Shown one piece after another: positions 8,204-15,867 of a stretch of DNA of 17,500 nt. A model generated the notes under the pieces. That model ran no database searches. It was given only the letters and a program-made list of their open reading frames with translations, and had not been told where the DNA came from. The stretch is from Botryococcus braunii (Eukaryota > Chlorophyta > Trebouxiophyceae). The position numbers and the translations under genes were made by a program. Location of the stretch: positions 176,385 to 193,884 of the forward strand of contig KV908586.1 of the NCBI GenBank assembly GCA_002005505.1, given 5' to 3'. How positions within the stretch are numbered: position 1 is the first letter of the stretch; every line of letters starts with the position of its first letter.

Positions 8204-8344
8204 ACTTGTCCGAAGCATGTTGGTATCCTTGACCAACCTCTACTGTTGGAGAGTGCTGTGTGCTGTTCCTGGAAACGTTGTAGCGTGGACGGTTTTTCCC
8301 ACAGGCTACGAAGTGACGCTGCCGTCGTGCCATCACTGCAGGTG
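8204..8344 (+). repeat. 141-bp direct repeat, copy 2 within the 5' LTR
   Basis: Identical to 7722-7862 and separated from it by 341 bp of unique LTR sequence. It lies 23 bp from the LTR end, so it is probably in or next to the U5 region. Confidence 0.95.
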
Positions 8345-8367
8345 ACGCCGCAAGCAGAAATGCTTGA

Positions 8368-8385
8368 GGTTATGGGCCCACGCTT
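8368..8385 (+). promoter_or_regulatory. Primer-binding site, copia-type internal initiator tRNA-Met
   Basis: GGTTATGGGCCCAC begins at the first base after the LTR. It is complementary to the anticodon stem-loop region (GTGGGCCCATAACC) of eukaryotic initiator tRNA-Met, not to the tRNA 3' end. Drosophila copia is known to prime from a cleaved half of the same tRNA. The following GCTT also fits the tRNA if three bases are skipped. The stem base after GGGCCCA is C, as in plant-type initiator tRNAs from memory, where animal types have G. Confidence 0.85.
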
Positions 8386-8675
8386 TCCAAGCTGAGCTTG
8401 CAGTGACGCACGACAGATTTCCAGGGAGAAAAGGGGTTTCGGACCCCGCTTCGAGACTGCGAGCTTCACTGACGAGTGAGGTCTGGCCGTTCAAACATAT
8501 CGAGCTAGTCACGTAAAATTATTCCTTCTGTAGTGCTGGAAGGAATTGTTGTACAGTAGCAACTGGGCTGGGAAAGCAGAAGTACTTCTGGGACTGATCA
8601 ACTCAGTGTCAGAGCTAGGAAGAAGTGCTTCCAGGGGAAGTCATTTAAGGCTTGGAGTGAAGAACTGGCTTGATC
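8386..8675 (+). other. Retrotransposon untranslated leader
   Basis: This lies between the primer-binding site and the gag-pol ATG, with no ORF of note. It probably contains the packaging signal, but no motif can be pointed to. It holds AAGTACTTCTGG and AGAAGTGCTTCC, partially complementary words that could pair. Confidence 0.6.
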
Positions 8676-11600
8676 ATGAAAACTAGAAGCAGACAAGTGA
8701 TCATGAAAACGAGAAGTAAGCGCACTGCAACGGAGTCTGGATCAGCTGGGTCTGGCTCCTCCATCAGTGCATCACCCAGCCAGCCAGCAAACTCCACTGC
8801 GCAGAGTGGAGAGATGTGCATCGCAATGACGAAAACCGGTGGCGTCGTCACCACGAATGTCAAATGTCCAGTGACTCTGGACAGAGAGGGAGTGGAATTT
8901 CCACTCTGGGATCTGGCATATGTGGCAGCCTGTGGCCTCAAAAGGTGCAAGGCAGCCATTGAAGCTCCAATGCCAGACACAGAGGAGAATGCAGCAGCGC
9001 TCCTAATGCTGATTGAGAGCGTCCCCAAGGCGTGGGGTGCCAAGCTGGCTGCAATGCAAGTGGCAGCCAATGCCTACCAGTGGGTTCGAGAGCGTTTTAC
9101 TGGAGGGGCAGACCAGGAGGTAACAGCACGCTGGCTGGAGCTCCTACACACCAGCATGGGAGAGACAGAAACGTTGGAGGACTACTACAACAGGAAGGTG
9201 GCACTCTTCCATGCACTCAAGCGAAATGGGCACTCCATCATGGAGAGAGAAGCCAAGCTGGCAATCATCAAGGGCCTGCCAGAGGAAGCGAAGGAGACTG
9301 GGATGTTCTCCTCATCTGCTGGGAAGGATCTGGAGGGACTGTGGGAGATCATCTCCACCACAGCCAAGGGACTGGGCTTCAACGACCAGGTCCCCAGAGT
9401 CACCCCTGTGGCCAGGGCAGCCATCACACCAGCCTACTCCACCACACCAGGGACTGCAAGCCCACAGGAGACCCAAGCTGGAGGCCAGGGGGGCCAAGCT
9501 TCATCGACCAAGGTGGAGGGACGGGACCGGCGTGACAACAGGCGCTGCCGCTACTGCAACAAGCTAGGCCATTTTGAGAGGAACTGCCTCAAGAAGGAGG
9601 CGGACGAGAAGATGCAACAGAACCTGCAGCAAGTCATGGCTGCAATGGCCAATCTGCTTCCGCAATTCCAAAATCAAGCGTCGGCTGCAGTGGCTCGACC
9701 TCCGGAGGGCAGCGGGAACGGCAACAACTTTTTCCCCGGGGGATATCCACCACCCTCTGGTATGTCTGCCATGATTTCTCTGAATGTCTTAACACCAACA
9801 CGCGTCATGCCAGAAGCGAGAAGTTTTCTGGTGGACAGTGGAGCCACCATCCACCTAGTCAATGATCTGTCCCTGCTACATTCCCCCACCCTGCACAGAA
9901 ATCCCATTCCTTTGCATATGGCTACGTCAGATGCCACGGGACAGATAATTGCAACTGGTTCCCTGTGCTTGAGCAGTGCAGAACAGCAACCCCTGTGGCT
10001 TCACAATGTGCATTGTGTTCCTTCAGCTACAGCTAATCTGATTTCAGTGACAGCTGCTATACGTGATGGGGCTAGTTTTGTGACAGACAGTGTGGGAAGT
10101 TACACTGGTATGCGTGGCGCTCAAAACTGGTCTTGTTCAGTTGCACAGAGAAATGGCCTGTATTTCTTGCAGAAGGTCAGTCCAGTCAGAAACCCTGTCT
10201 CTGTGTTTGTTAACACAGCCAGAGCACCAGTCGCTCATGATTGCAGATTGAGAGCACTGTGGCACAGTAGACTGGGGCACCCAGGGGAGGTTAATATGAG
10301 GCGACTGCAGTCTGAAGATTTGGTCCTGGGCATCCCTGTATCTCTCTCCCCTTGCGCAAACTGTCACTCTTCGTGTGAAGCGTGCATTCAAGGAAAGCAC
10401 AGTCGTCCCCCTTTTGGAACCAGTTCCAGAGCAGCCACTGAGCCCCTTGAGAGAATTCATTTGGACACAGTTGGCCCCATCTCCCCTACAGCTATTACTG
10501 GGGAGCGCTTCTTTGTCACGATTGTGGATGAGGCTACGCACTACGTCATAGCCCTGGCAGTAAAAACCAAGGATGCAATCAGCAGTGCAGTCAGAGACCT
10601 CCTGATTTTTTGGCAGAGGCAGTTGAACCGCTCTGTTAAGTGCATTCGTACTGACAGGGGGACAGAATTCCTCAACAGTACATTGAAGGGTTTCTGTACG
10701 CAGGAGGGAATTAAATTTGAGACCTCTGCAGCATACACGCCTCAGCAAAATGGCGTTGCTGAACGGATGAACCGAACAATCAAGGAGAAGGCCAGAACAC
10801 TCATGTTGCATGCAGCTGCCAAACAGTCACTCTGGAAGGAAGCAGTGGAGACAGCCTGCATCCTGTACAATATGGGACCTGTGACTGGACGTGACAAGAC
10901 GCCTTATGAAGCCTTCCATGGGGTAAAGCCCGATGTATCCCTGCTCAGGACTTTTGGCTGTCTAGCACATGTGCACATACCTGATCACCAAAGGGGAGTG
11001 TTTGAGTCTAAGACCTCCCCTGGTCTCTTCACAGGGTATTCCAGTGTGTCAAAGGCATATAGAATTTATATGGGAAACGGGATTTGGAAAGAAAGCAGAG
11101 ATGTTACCTTTCTGGAGCACTTAAGGGGCGCAGACAGAGTGGGGCTTAGCACCATGTCTCCTGTGAGTCCAAATGCAGTCCAGCAGCCCTTTGCCTTGCC
11201 TTTTGTACAACAGGAGGGCCAGCAGTCCTTGGGTCAGTTGTCTTTTTGGGACTCAGATGATCCTGAGCCTCTCTGCAACCGAGAGGTCAACGTGCAGCAG
11301 TCCGGACCTGACTCCCCCTGTGCAACCACCCCCTGTGCAACTACCCCATGTGCAATCAACCCCTGTGAGAATTCTGAGACTACAAGTGTCAACGTGGACG
11401 GGGAGCCCACTTCCTCGGAGCTGAGCCATACGCAGTCCGGCCACAGCTGGTCCGTACTCGGACACATGGAGAACCTGGCGCGAGGAGGCGAGGAGACCAA
11501 GTCACACATGCAACGTTTGAATAATGTGCAAGAATGTGTTCGAATGGAAGTTGGGGCCATGGGTGTCCGAGGGCAAGACGGGCTGACCCGGCAGCAACGG

Positions 11601-13820
11601 TATGATCAGAGAGTAGCAGCACGTGAGACTGCAGCTGAGGTCACTGTGGAACATGATGGAGATGTGAGTGATGGAGAGAATAGGAGAATGTCAGAGGCCA
11701 TTTGCCCAGGGGAAGCAACGGAAGCTCAGCCTAATGGACAGGACTTGGCCAGGCTGGAGGGCATGTCTGATCATGTAAGCGCTGAGAGTGAGGCAAGAGA
11801 GGTCAGTTTGGAGATTTCCAATCAGACACTTGATGGACAAAGGGAGTCTTCAGATGGCCAGGCTCTGCGTGCTTGTGAGGGACACACTGGGGAGTCACAG
11901 GTGTGTTGTGAGAGTACAAGCGTGGATGAGAGAGACACCACTGCAGGGTGTCGCACAGTGCCAGATTATGCTGCGCCTTTGAGTGATGAGTGCGTTTGGG
12001 ACATGACGAGTGATGTAAGACCCAGATTGAGTGGAGCAGCATGTGAATCCTCCAAGGAGAGAAAGCTGCAGACACCTCCAGAGTGGGAGAGAGTCAGAGA
12101 GGTGTGTAACGCAGTAACCTCGAGCGAAAGAGTAGTGGAAGCACGTGCGTGTGAGCCTAGAGAGGATAGCCATGTTGTGCATGATCACAATCTGAATCCT
12201 GTAAAGGGTAAGATACCTGGGGTGAGGTGGTCCAAGGTGCCAATCCCTGGAAACCTCAGGGAGGCGCAAAGATCCCCTCAGTGGGAATTCTGGCGCCAGG
12301 CAATGCAAGAGGAGCAAGATTCTCTTGATGCGCACGAGGTGATGGAGTACGTTGAGAGACCCAGGGGACACAAGGTGATCCCTGTGCATTGGATCTTCTC
12401 TGTGAAGACTGATGCACATGGGAACGTGTTGAGATTTAAGGCTCGGCTTGTAGCCCAGGGCTGTAGACAGATTCCTGGAGTTGATGTAGATGAGGTCTTT
12501 GCACCTACCAGTAGCTATGGGTCCAGGAGGACTTTGCTAGCAACTGCTGCAGCAAAGAACATGGAAATTCACCAGGTGGATATAAAGACCGCCTTTTTGA
12601 ATGGTGAATTAGAGGAGGAGGTGTATGTGACACAGCCTCCTGGATTTGATAATGGCAACCCCAACATTGTGTGCAGACTGCGTAAGGCCCTTTATGGCCT
12701 GAAGCAGGCTCCCAGGGCTTGGCACAAGACCCTGAATGAGAAGCTGCTGAGTATGGGATATGAAGTGTGTAAGAGCGATGCGGGAGTTTACATAAAGAGA
12801 CACGAGGATGGGGAGCTGTCATACATGCTTGTGTATGTTGATGATCTTTTGATTGTGGCAATGGGTGCGGAAGAGATAGAATGGGTGAAAAAGGAGCTGT
12901 TGGCAAGCTTCAAGATTCATGACCTTGGTGAAGTCAAGGACTTCTTGGGCTGCCAGATCCTGAGAGATAGAGAGAATCGGTGCTTATCACTGAGCTGCGT
13001 GCCTAAGATTGATGCACTGTGTGAGAAGTTTGGGGTGAGTGCTGAGTCACGTACAGTCGATACTCCCATGAGTAAAGACTTTGTGATGTCTGGGATGCCG
13101 CAGGTTACAGTGGGTGAGACCAGCTTTGGGTCTGGGACTCCACTGCCTCCCGGGCATAGATATTGTGAGCTTGTTGGGTCTCTGTTGTATATTGCTAATA
13201 CAACTCGACCTGATATAGCTCAGGCTGTGGGTGTTCTGTCCCGTTACCGGAACGCTCCCACCACTGCCCACATGAATGAGGGCTTGAGGGTATTGAGGTA
13301 TCTTCAGTCTACTCGAGAGTGTGTCTTAGTGCTGGGAGGGAAAGGGCCTGTGTTAGAAGGTCATGTTGATGCAGATTATGCTGGCGATATTGACAGCAGG
13401 CATTCTACCTCGGGATATGTGCTATCAGTGTTTGGCAGTGCTGTGGTCTGGGGTAGTAAGAAGCAACACTCAGTTGCTACCTCCACTGTGGAGGCAGAAT
13501 TCATGGCAACCAGTCTGGCTATTAAGGAGCTTAACTGGCTGCGTGGGTTCATGGAGGAAATCGGAACTCCTCCTTGGTCAGTGAAGCTATACTGTGACAA
13601 TCAGGGGTGCATTGCTAACCTGAAAAACCCACTGTATAGCAAGTATACTAAGCACATTGCAGTGTGCTTCCACTTTGCACGTGAAGCTATTGCAAAGGGG
13701 CAGGTTACACTCTGCTATGTGGAGTCTGCAAGGAACAAGGCAGACATGCTGACAAAGCCTCTCGCTCGCCCTGCCTTCCAGATGCACAGGCGAGGGTTTG
13801 GACTTGTGAAGATGACATAG
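8676..13820 (+). CDS. gag-pol: Gag-Pol polyprotein, Ty1/copia type (1714 codons)
   Basis: One uninterrupted frame encodes capsid and all replication enzymes. ATG 8676 is chosen because the upstream in-frame TTG (8670) is not a normal eukaryotic start. A second in-frame ATG lies at 8703 in a 27-bp duplication. Domains: Gag (about residues 70-235) with a CX2CX4HX4C zinc knuckle at 291-304; aspartic protease DSGA at 387-390; pre-integrase zinc motif H530-H535/C567-C570; integrase DDE at D597, D660, E696 (35 residues between the last two); reverse transcriptase with D1302 and YVDD at 1387-1390; RNase H with D1565, E1606-E1608 region, D1641 and D1690. An acidic, Ser/Glu-rich linker of about 385 residues separates integrase from reverse transcriptase. 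The protein is longer than Drosophila copia (about 1400). No frameshift or stop separates Gag from Pol, so extra Gag must come from splicing or another mechanism. Confidence 0.97.
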   Translation: MKTRSRQVIMKTRSKRTATESGSAGSGSSISASPSQPANSTAQSGEMCIAMTKTGGVVTTNVKCPVTLDREGVEFPLWDLAYVAACGLKRCKAAIEAPMPDTEENAAALLMLIESVPKAWGAKLAAMQVAANAYQWVRERFTGGADQEVTARWLELLHTSMGETETLEDYYNRKVALFHALKRNGHSIMEREAKLAIIKGLPEEAKETGMFSSSAGKDLEGLWEIISTTAKGLGFNDQVPRVTPVARAAITPAYSTTPGTASPQETQAGGQGGQASSTKVEGRDRRDNRRCRYCNKLGHFERNCLKKEADEKMQQNLQQVMAAMANLLPQFQNQASAAVARPPEGSGNGNNFFPGGYPPPSGMSAMISLNVLTPTRVMPEARSFLVDSGATIHLVNDLSLLHSPTLHRNPIPLHMATSDATGQIIATGSLCLSSAEQQPLWLHNVHCVPSATANLISVTAAIRDGASFVTDSVGSYTGMRGAQNWSCSVAQRNGLYFLQKVSPVRNPVSVFVNTARAPVAHDCRLRALWHSRLGHPGEVNMRRLQSEDLVLGIPVSLSPCANCHSSCEACIQGKHSRPPFGTSSRAATEPLERIHLDTVGPISPTAITGERFFVTIVDEATHYVIALAVKTKDAISSAVRDLLIFWQRQLNRSVKCIRTDRGTEFLNSTLKGFCTQEGIKFETSAAYTPQQNGVAERMNRTIKEKARTLMLHAAAKQSLWKEAVETACILYNMGPVTGRDKTPYEAFHGVKPDVSLLRTFGCLAHVHIPDHQRGVFESKTSPGLFTGYSSVSKAYRIYMGNGIWKESRDVTFLEHLRGADRVGLSTMSPVSPNAVQQPFALPFVQQEGQQSLGQLSFWDSDDPEPLCNREVNVQQSGPDSPCATTPCATTPCAINPCENSETTSVNVDGEPTSSELSHTQSGHSWSVLGHMENLARGGEETKSHMQRLNNVQECVRMEVGAMGVRGQDGLTRQQRYDQRVAARETAAEVTVEHDGDVSDGENRRMSEAICPGEATEAQPNGQDLARLEGMSDHVSAESEAREVSLEISNQTLDGQRESSDGQALRACEGHTGESQVCCESTSVDERDTTAGCRTVPDYAAPLSDECVWDMTSDVRPRLSGAACESSKERKLQTPPEWERVREVCNAVTSSERVVEARACEPREDSHVVHDHNLNPVKGKIPGVRWSKVPIPGNLREAQRSPQWEFWRQAMQEEQDSLDAHEVMEYVERPRGHKVIPVHWIFSVKTDAHGNVLRFKARLVAQGCRQIPGVDVDEVFAPTSSYGSRRTLLATAAAKNMEIHQVDIKTAFLNGELEEEVYVTQPPGFDNGNPNIVCRLRKALYGLKQAPRAWHKTLNEKLLSMGYEVCKSDAGVYIKRHEDGELSYMLVYVDDLLIVAMGAEEIEWVKKELLASFKIHDLGEVKDFLGCQILRDRENRCLSLSCVPKIDALCEKFGVSAESRTVDTPMSKDFVMSGMPQVTVGETSFGSGTPLPPGHRYCELVGSLLYIANTTRPDIAQAVGVLSRYRNAPTTAHMNEGLRVLRYLQSTRECVLVLGGKGPVLEGHVDADYAGDIDSRHSTSGYVLSVFGSAVVWGSKKQHSVATSTVEAEFMATSLAIKELNWLRGFMEEIGTPPWSVKLYCDNQGCIANLKNPLYSKYTKHIAVCFHFAREAIAKGQVTLCYVESARNKADMLTKPLARPAFQMHRRGFGLVKMT
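11316..11370 (+). repeat. 15-bp tandem repeat inside the Gag-Pol linker
   Basis: Nearly four units of CCCTGTGCAACCAC-like sequence encode a repeated Pro-Cys-Ala-(Thr/Ile)-(Thr/Asn) pentapeptide between integrase and reverse transcriptase. In-frame expansion in an apparently unconstrained linker. Confidence 0.85.
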
Positions 13821-13836
13821 GTGACAGGGTGCTGTC

Positions 13837-13845
13837 AAGGGGAAG
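13837..13845 (+). promoter_or_regulatory. Polypurine tract
   Basis: AAGGGGAAG ends at the base before the 3' LTR, 17 bp after the gag-pol stop. This is the position and composition of the plus-strand primer of LTR retrotransposons. Confidence 0.9.
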
Positions 13846-14724
13846 TGTTGAATGAATTGGTCAATACTGTACTTAGTGACATCCCCTGTCACATGCCATC
13901 AACAGCAGTGTAAACTATAGCCGTTATAGCCCTTTATGAACGGTATAGATCATACTCGTACCTCAATGACATAACACGTGACTTGTACGATATGCGTTCT
14001 CAATAGACATTACGTATGGTAGTACTTTAGGATCCCTGCAGTCCGAGCCATCCCTGGGCAGCCCAGGAACGGCTCGGTACTTGTCCGAAGCATGTTGGTA
14101 TCCTTGACCAACCTCTACTGTTGGAGAGTGCTGTGTGCTGTTCCTGGAAACGTTGTAGCGTGGACGGTTTTTCCCACAGGCTACGAAGTGACGCTGCCGT
14201 CGTGCCATCACTGCAGGTGTGTTTAGGATTCTCAAAGCCGTTCCAGATATGATTGTGCTCAAACATTCAGACCAGTTAGATATTACTGCTGTGTGCATTG
14301 ATGAGAGTGCATGACGAGAGCGCACTGAATGTTTGACCTCATTGAGACTTATGTTGACGTCCACCGTTGTGGCGGTAAGATAGTTTCACTGTACAAACAT
14401 CACAAAGAGACCTTGCTGAGTTACTGATGAACTATTATTGTATTCTAGTGACGTAAAGTAGACATCGCAAGGCCTCTTTGGTGCTGAACTCTGCTATCAG
14501 GCAAGGCGTAGTGTTACGTGGTCTTTAGCAAGAGTGAGAGCAGTTAAGATCATTTGTAAGACTTGTCCGAAGCATGTTGGTATCCTTGACCAACCTCTAC
14601 TGTTGGAGAGTGCTGTGTGCTGTTCCTGGAAACGTTGTAGCGTGGACGGTTTTTCCCACAGGCTACGAAGTGACGCTGCCGTCGTGCCATCACTGCAGGT
14701 GACGCCGCAAGCAGAAATGCTTGA
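13846..14724 (+). repeat. 3' LTR (879 bp)
   Basis: Same length as the 5' LTR (constant offset of 6357) with no mismatch found by eye. It carries the same two 141-bp repeats at 14079-14219 and 14561-14701. It ends ATGCTTGA followed by the GAGGG duplication. Confidence 0.95.
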
Positions 14725-14729
14725 GAGGG
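14725..14729. repeat. 5-bp target site duplication, right copy
   Basis: GAGGG, matching 7484-7488. It confirms integrase-mediated insertion and that neither end has recombined since. Confidence 0.9.
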
Positions 14730-14840
14730 GAAGCCTTGGCTGCACAGCTGCTGGAAGCCCGTCAAGAAGCTGCTGCAGCACTGGCGCGCTCTGAGGAAAA
14801 GGCGGCACTCGTGGCCACTCTCAACCTCGATCTTGACAAG
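14730..14840 (+). pseudogene. 3' part of the interrupted host coiled-coil exon
   Basis: 111 nt (37 codons) in phase 0 begin EALAAQLLEARQEAAAALAR and end at Lys before a strong donor, GACAAG|GTAAGC (14840/14841). The sequence is Ala/Glu/Leu/Gln-rich without proline, a typical coiled-coil composition, and continues the style of the exon at 6178-6345. It is separated from its 5' half (7438-7488) only by the retrotransposon. It is non-functional in this allele unless the element is spliced out. Confidence 0.75.
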
Positions 14841-15487
14841 GTAAGCTTGTACTGCTGAAACTTGAATGTACTTCCGCTGATGTGGTCGCCATTGCTGGTT
14901 GGTCGTCTTGATGAAGCTGGTGTGGCTCAGAGTGGATGGCAATTTGTGGGGCACATTGAGGTTGCATGCGTGGAAAAAGTTTGGTAACGCTTTTGAATAC
15001 AAGGTAGTTGCGCCAACTATTGGTTCGCCTGCATGCCATAAAGCTGTAATGCTCCAAACAGTTGAGTGGAGGATTACTGCGGTGACTAGTAGAAGGGGAC
15101 AGCCGAGAGTAGTAGGTTGCGCGTGTGCATAAAACTTGAATTGCATAGGGAAGGCACTTATTGTGGCTCATAGGCTGCACGCGTACAGAAACTCGCATCG
15201 CTTCGCGCCGAACGTTTGTTGCAGCGACTGTAACGTCACCCGTGTGCATTGCCTTTGCTTTGCTTTGAGTTAAAGGTACCATCAAGGCACAGCAAAGCAA
15301 GTCAATGCATGCACAGTCCGTTGCACTAATGACAAGGTCGCCACCTTGCTTTCTGCAATGGCGAGGCTCTCTGGATAGTTATGTGCTTGCTTTGGTCCGA
15401 GTTTGGGAAGGCTTTTGCACCAAGCTTGCAGCACTGCACTGCATTTGCATCTCAGAGTTTTGCCCCCCCCCCCCCCGCTCCTTGCAG
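14841..15487 (+). other. Presumed intron after the interrupted exon
   Basis: Begins GTAAGC. No exon with coiled-coil character is evident inside, although an extra small exon is possible because the next candidate exon is in a different phase. An imperfect inverted repeat (15247-15268 with 15283-15306, built on CATTG...TTTGCTTTG) flanks a GGTACC. It ends in a C-run (15464-15477) and CTCCTTGCAG. Confidence 0.4.
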
Positions 15488-15546
15488 AACCGCAGAGTTG
15501 CGTTTGAGAGATTTGAGAGAACGGCTCACGCGTACTATCATAACAG
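15488..15546 (+). CDS. Candidate host exon with coiled-coil-like frame
   Basis: A strong acceptor (C-run then CTCCTTGCAG, 15487) and donor AACAG|GTACGG (15546/15547) bound 59 nt. The helix-like frame starts at 15489 and reads AELRLRDLRERLTRTIIT, which fits the upstream exons. It would not follow directly in phase from the exon ending at 14840. Either a small exon is missed between them, the acceptor is further inside (after CAGAG at 15497 the phase would be 0), or the exon is not real. Confidence 0.4.
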
Positions 15547-15559
15547 GTACGGGGCCTAT

Positions 15560-15735
15560 ATAGTATGCGCCAGATGTTATTATAAACTTTTGCACTGCAA
15601 AAGAGCATTTCGTATCTGCACTGAATTGCAACATGGCATTTCGGATCTGCAGACCTGCGTTTTTGCATTTCACTGCAGAAATAGACTTGCAAAATCGCAG
15701 ACTTGCATTGTGCTGAGCTGGAGGACAGCTTGCAT
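15560..15735. repeat. Degenerate repeat of TTTTGCA/CTGCA words
   Basis: Words such as ACTTTTGCACTGC, CATTTCGTATCTGCA, GCATTTCGGATCTGCA and ACTTGCAAAATCGCAG recur every 15-45 bp, on both strands. No clear period. Probably a decayed minisatellite. Confidence 0.45.
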
Positions 15736-15741
15736 GGCTGG

Positions 15742-15760
15742 CCCCCCCGGGGGGGGGGGG
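15742..15760. repeat. C-run/G-run palindrome
   Basis: Seven C are followed directly by about twelve G, able to form a perfect C:G hairpin. It may be an assembly or sequencing-sensitive spot. Confidence 0.9.
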
Positions 15761-15867
15761 AGGGGCTACATGTCTCACTGCGACAAGGGGTGGAAGACAA
15801 AGCACGCAGTCCTGGAGTCTTGTTCAGGGACTTGCAACGTGCGGAGTCCGGGCAGAGAGTGCGGCAC

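Larger units (their letters stand above)
7489..8367 (+). repeat. 5' LTR (879 bp)
   Basis: It begins TGTTGAATG and ends ATGCTTGA. The end is fixed by three agreeing signals: loss of identity with the 3' LTR, the primer-binding site beginning at the next base, and the GAGGG duplication after the 3' LTR. The usual terminal CA is therefore replaced by GA. It contains two 141-bp perfect repeats (7722-7862 and 8204-8344). It should contain the element's promoter and polyadenylation signal, but I see no clear TATA box or AATAAA. TGTAA, a polyadenylation word used by green algae, occurs at 8198-8202 but is short enough to be chance. Confidence 0.95.
7489..14724 (+). mobile_element. Complete Ty1/copia LTR retrotransposon
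   Basis: 7236 bp with, in order: 879-bp LTR, primer-binding site, leader, one gag-pol frame (protease, integrase, reverse transcriptase, RNase H), polypurine tract, 879-bp LTR. Integrase before reverse transcriptase is diagnostic of Ty1/copia. The two LTRs align without gaps and I found no substitution on reading them side by side. Together with the intact ORF and exact 5-bp target duplication this indicates a very recent insertion. It lies inside a host coding exon in the sense orientation. No envelope or chromodomain is seen. Confidence 0.97.

Noticed and set aside
8670..8675. TTG at 8670 as the gag-pol start
   Set aside because: A eukaryotic retrotransposon should start at ATG; ATG at 8676 is two codons downstream in the same frame.
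10137..10811. 224-codon minus-strand ORF inside the retrotransposon
   Set aside because: It lies opposite the integrase core, whose catalytic motifs fix the + frame; the minus ORF shows no domain and is a shadow.
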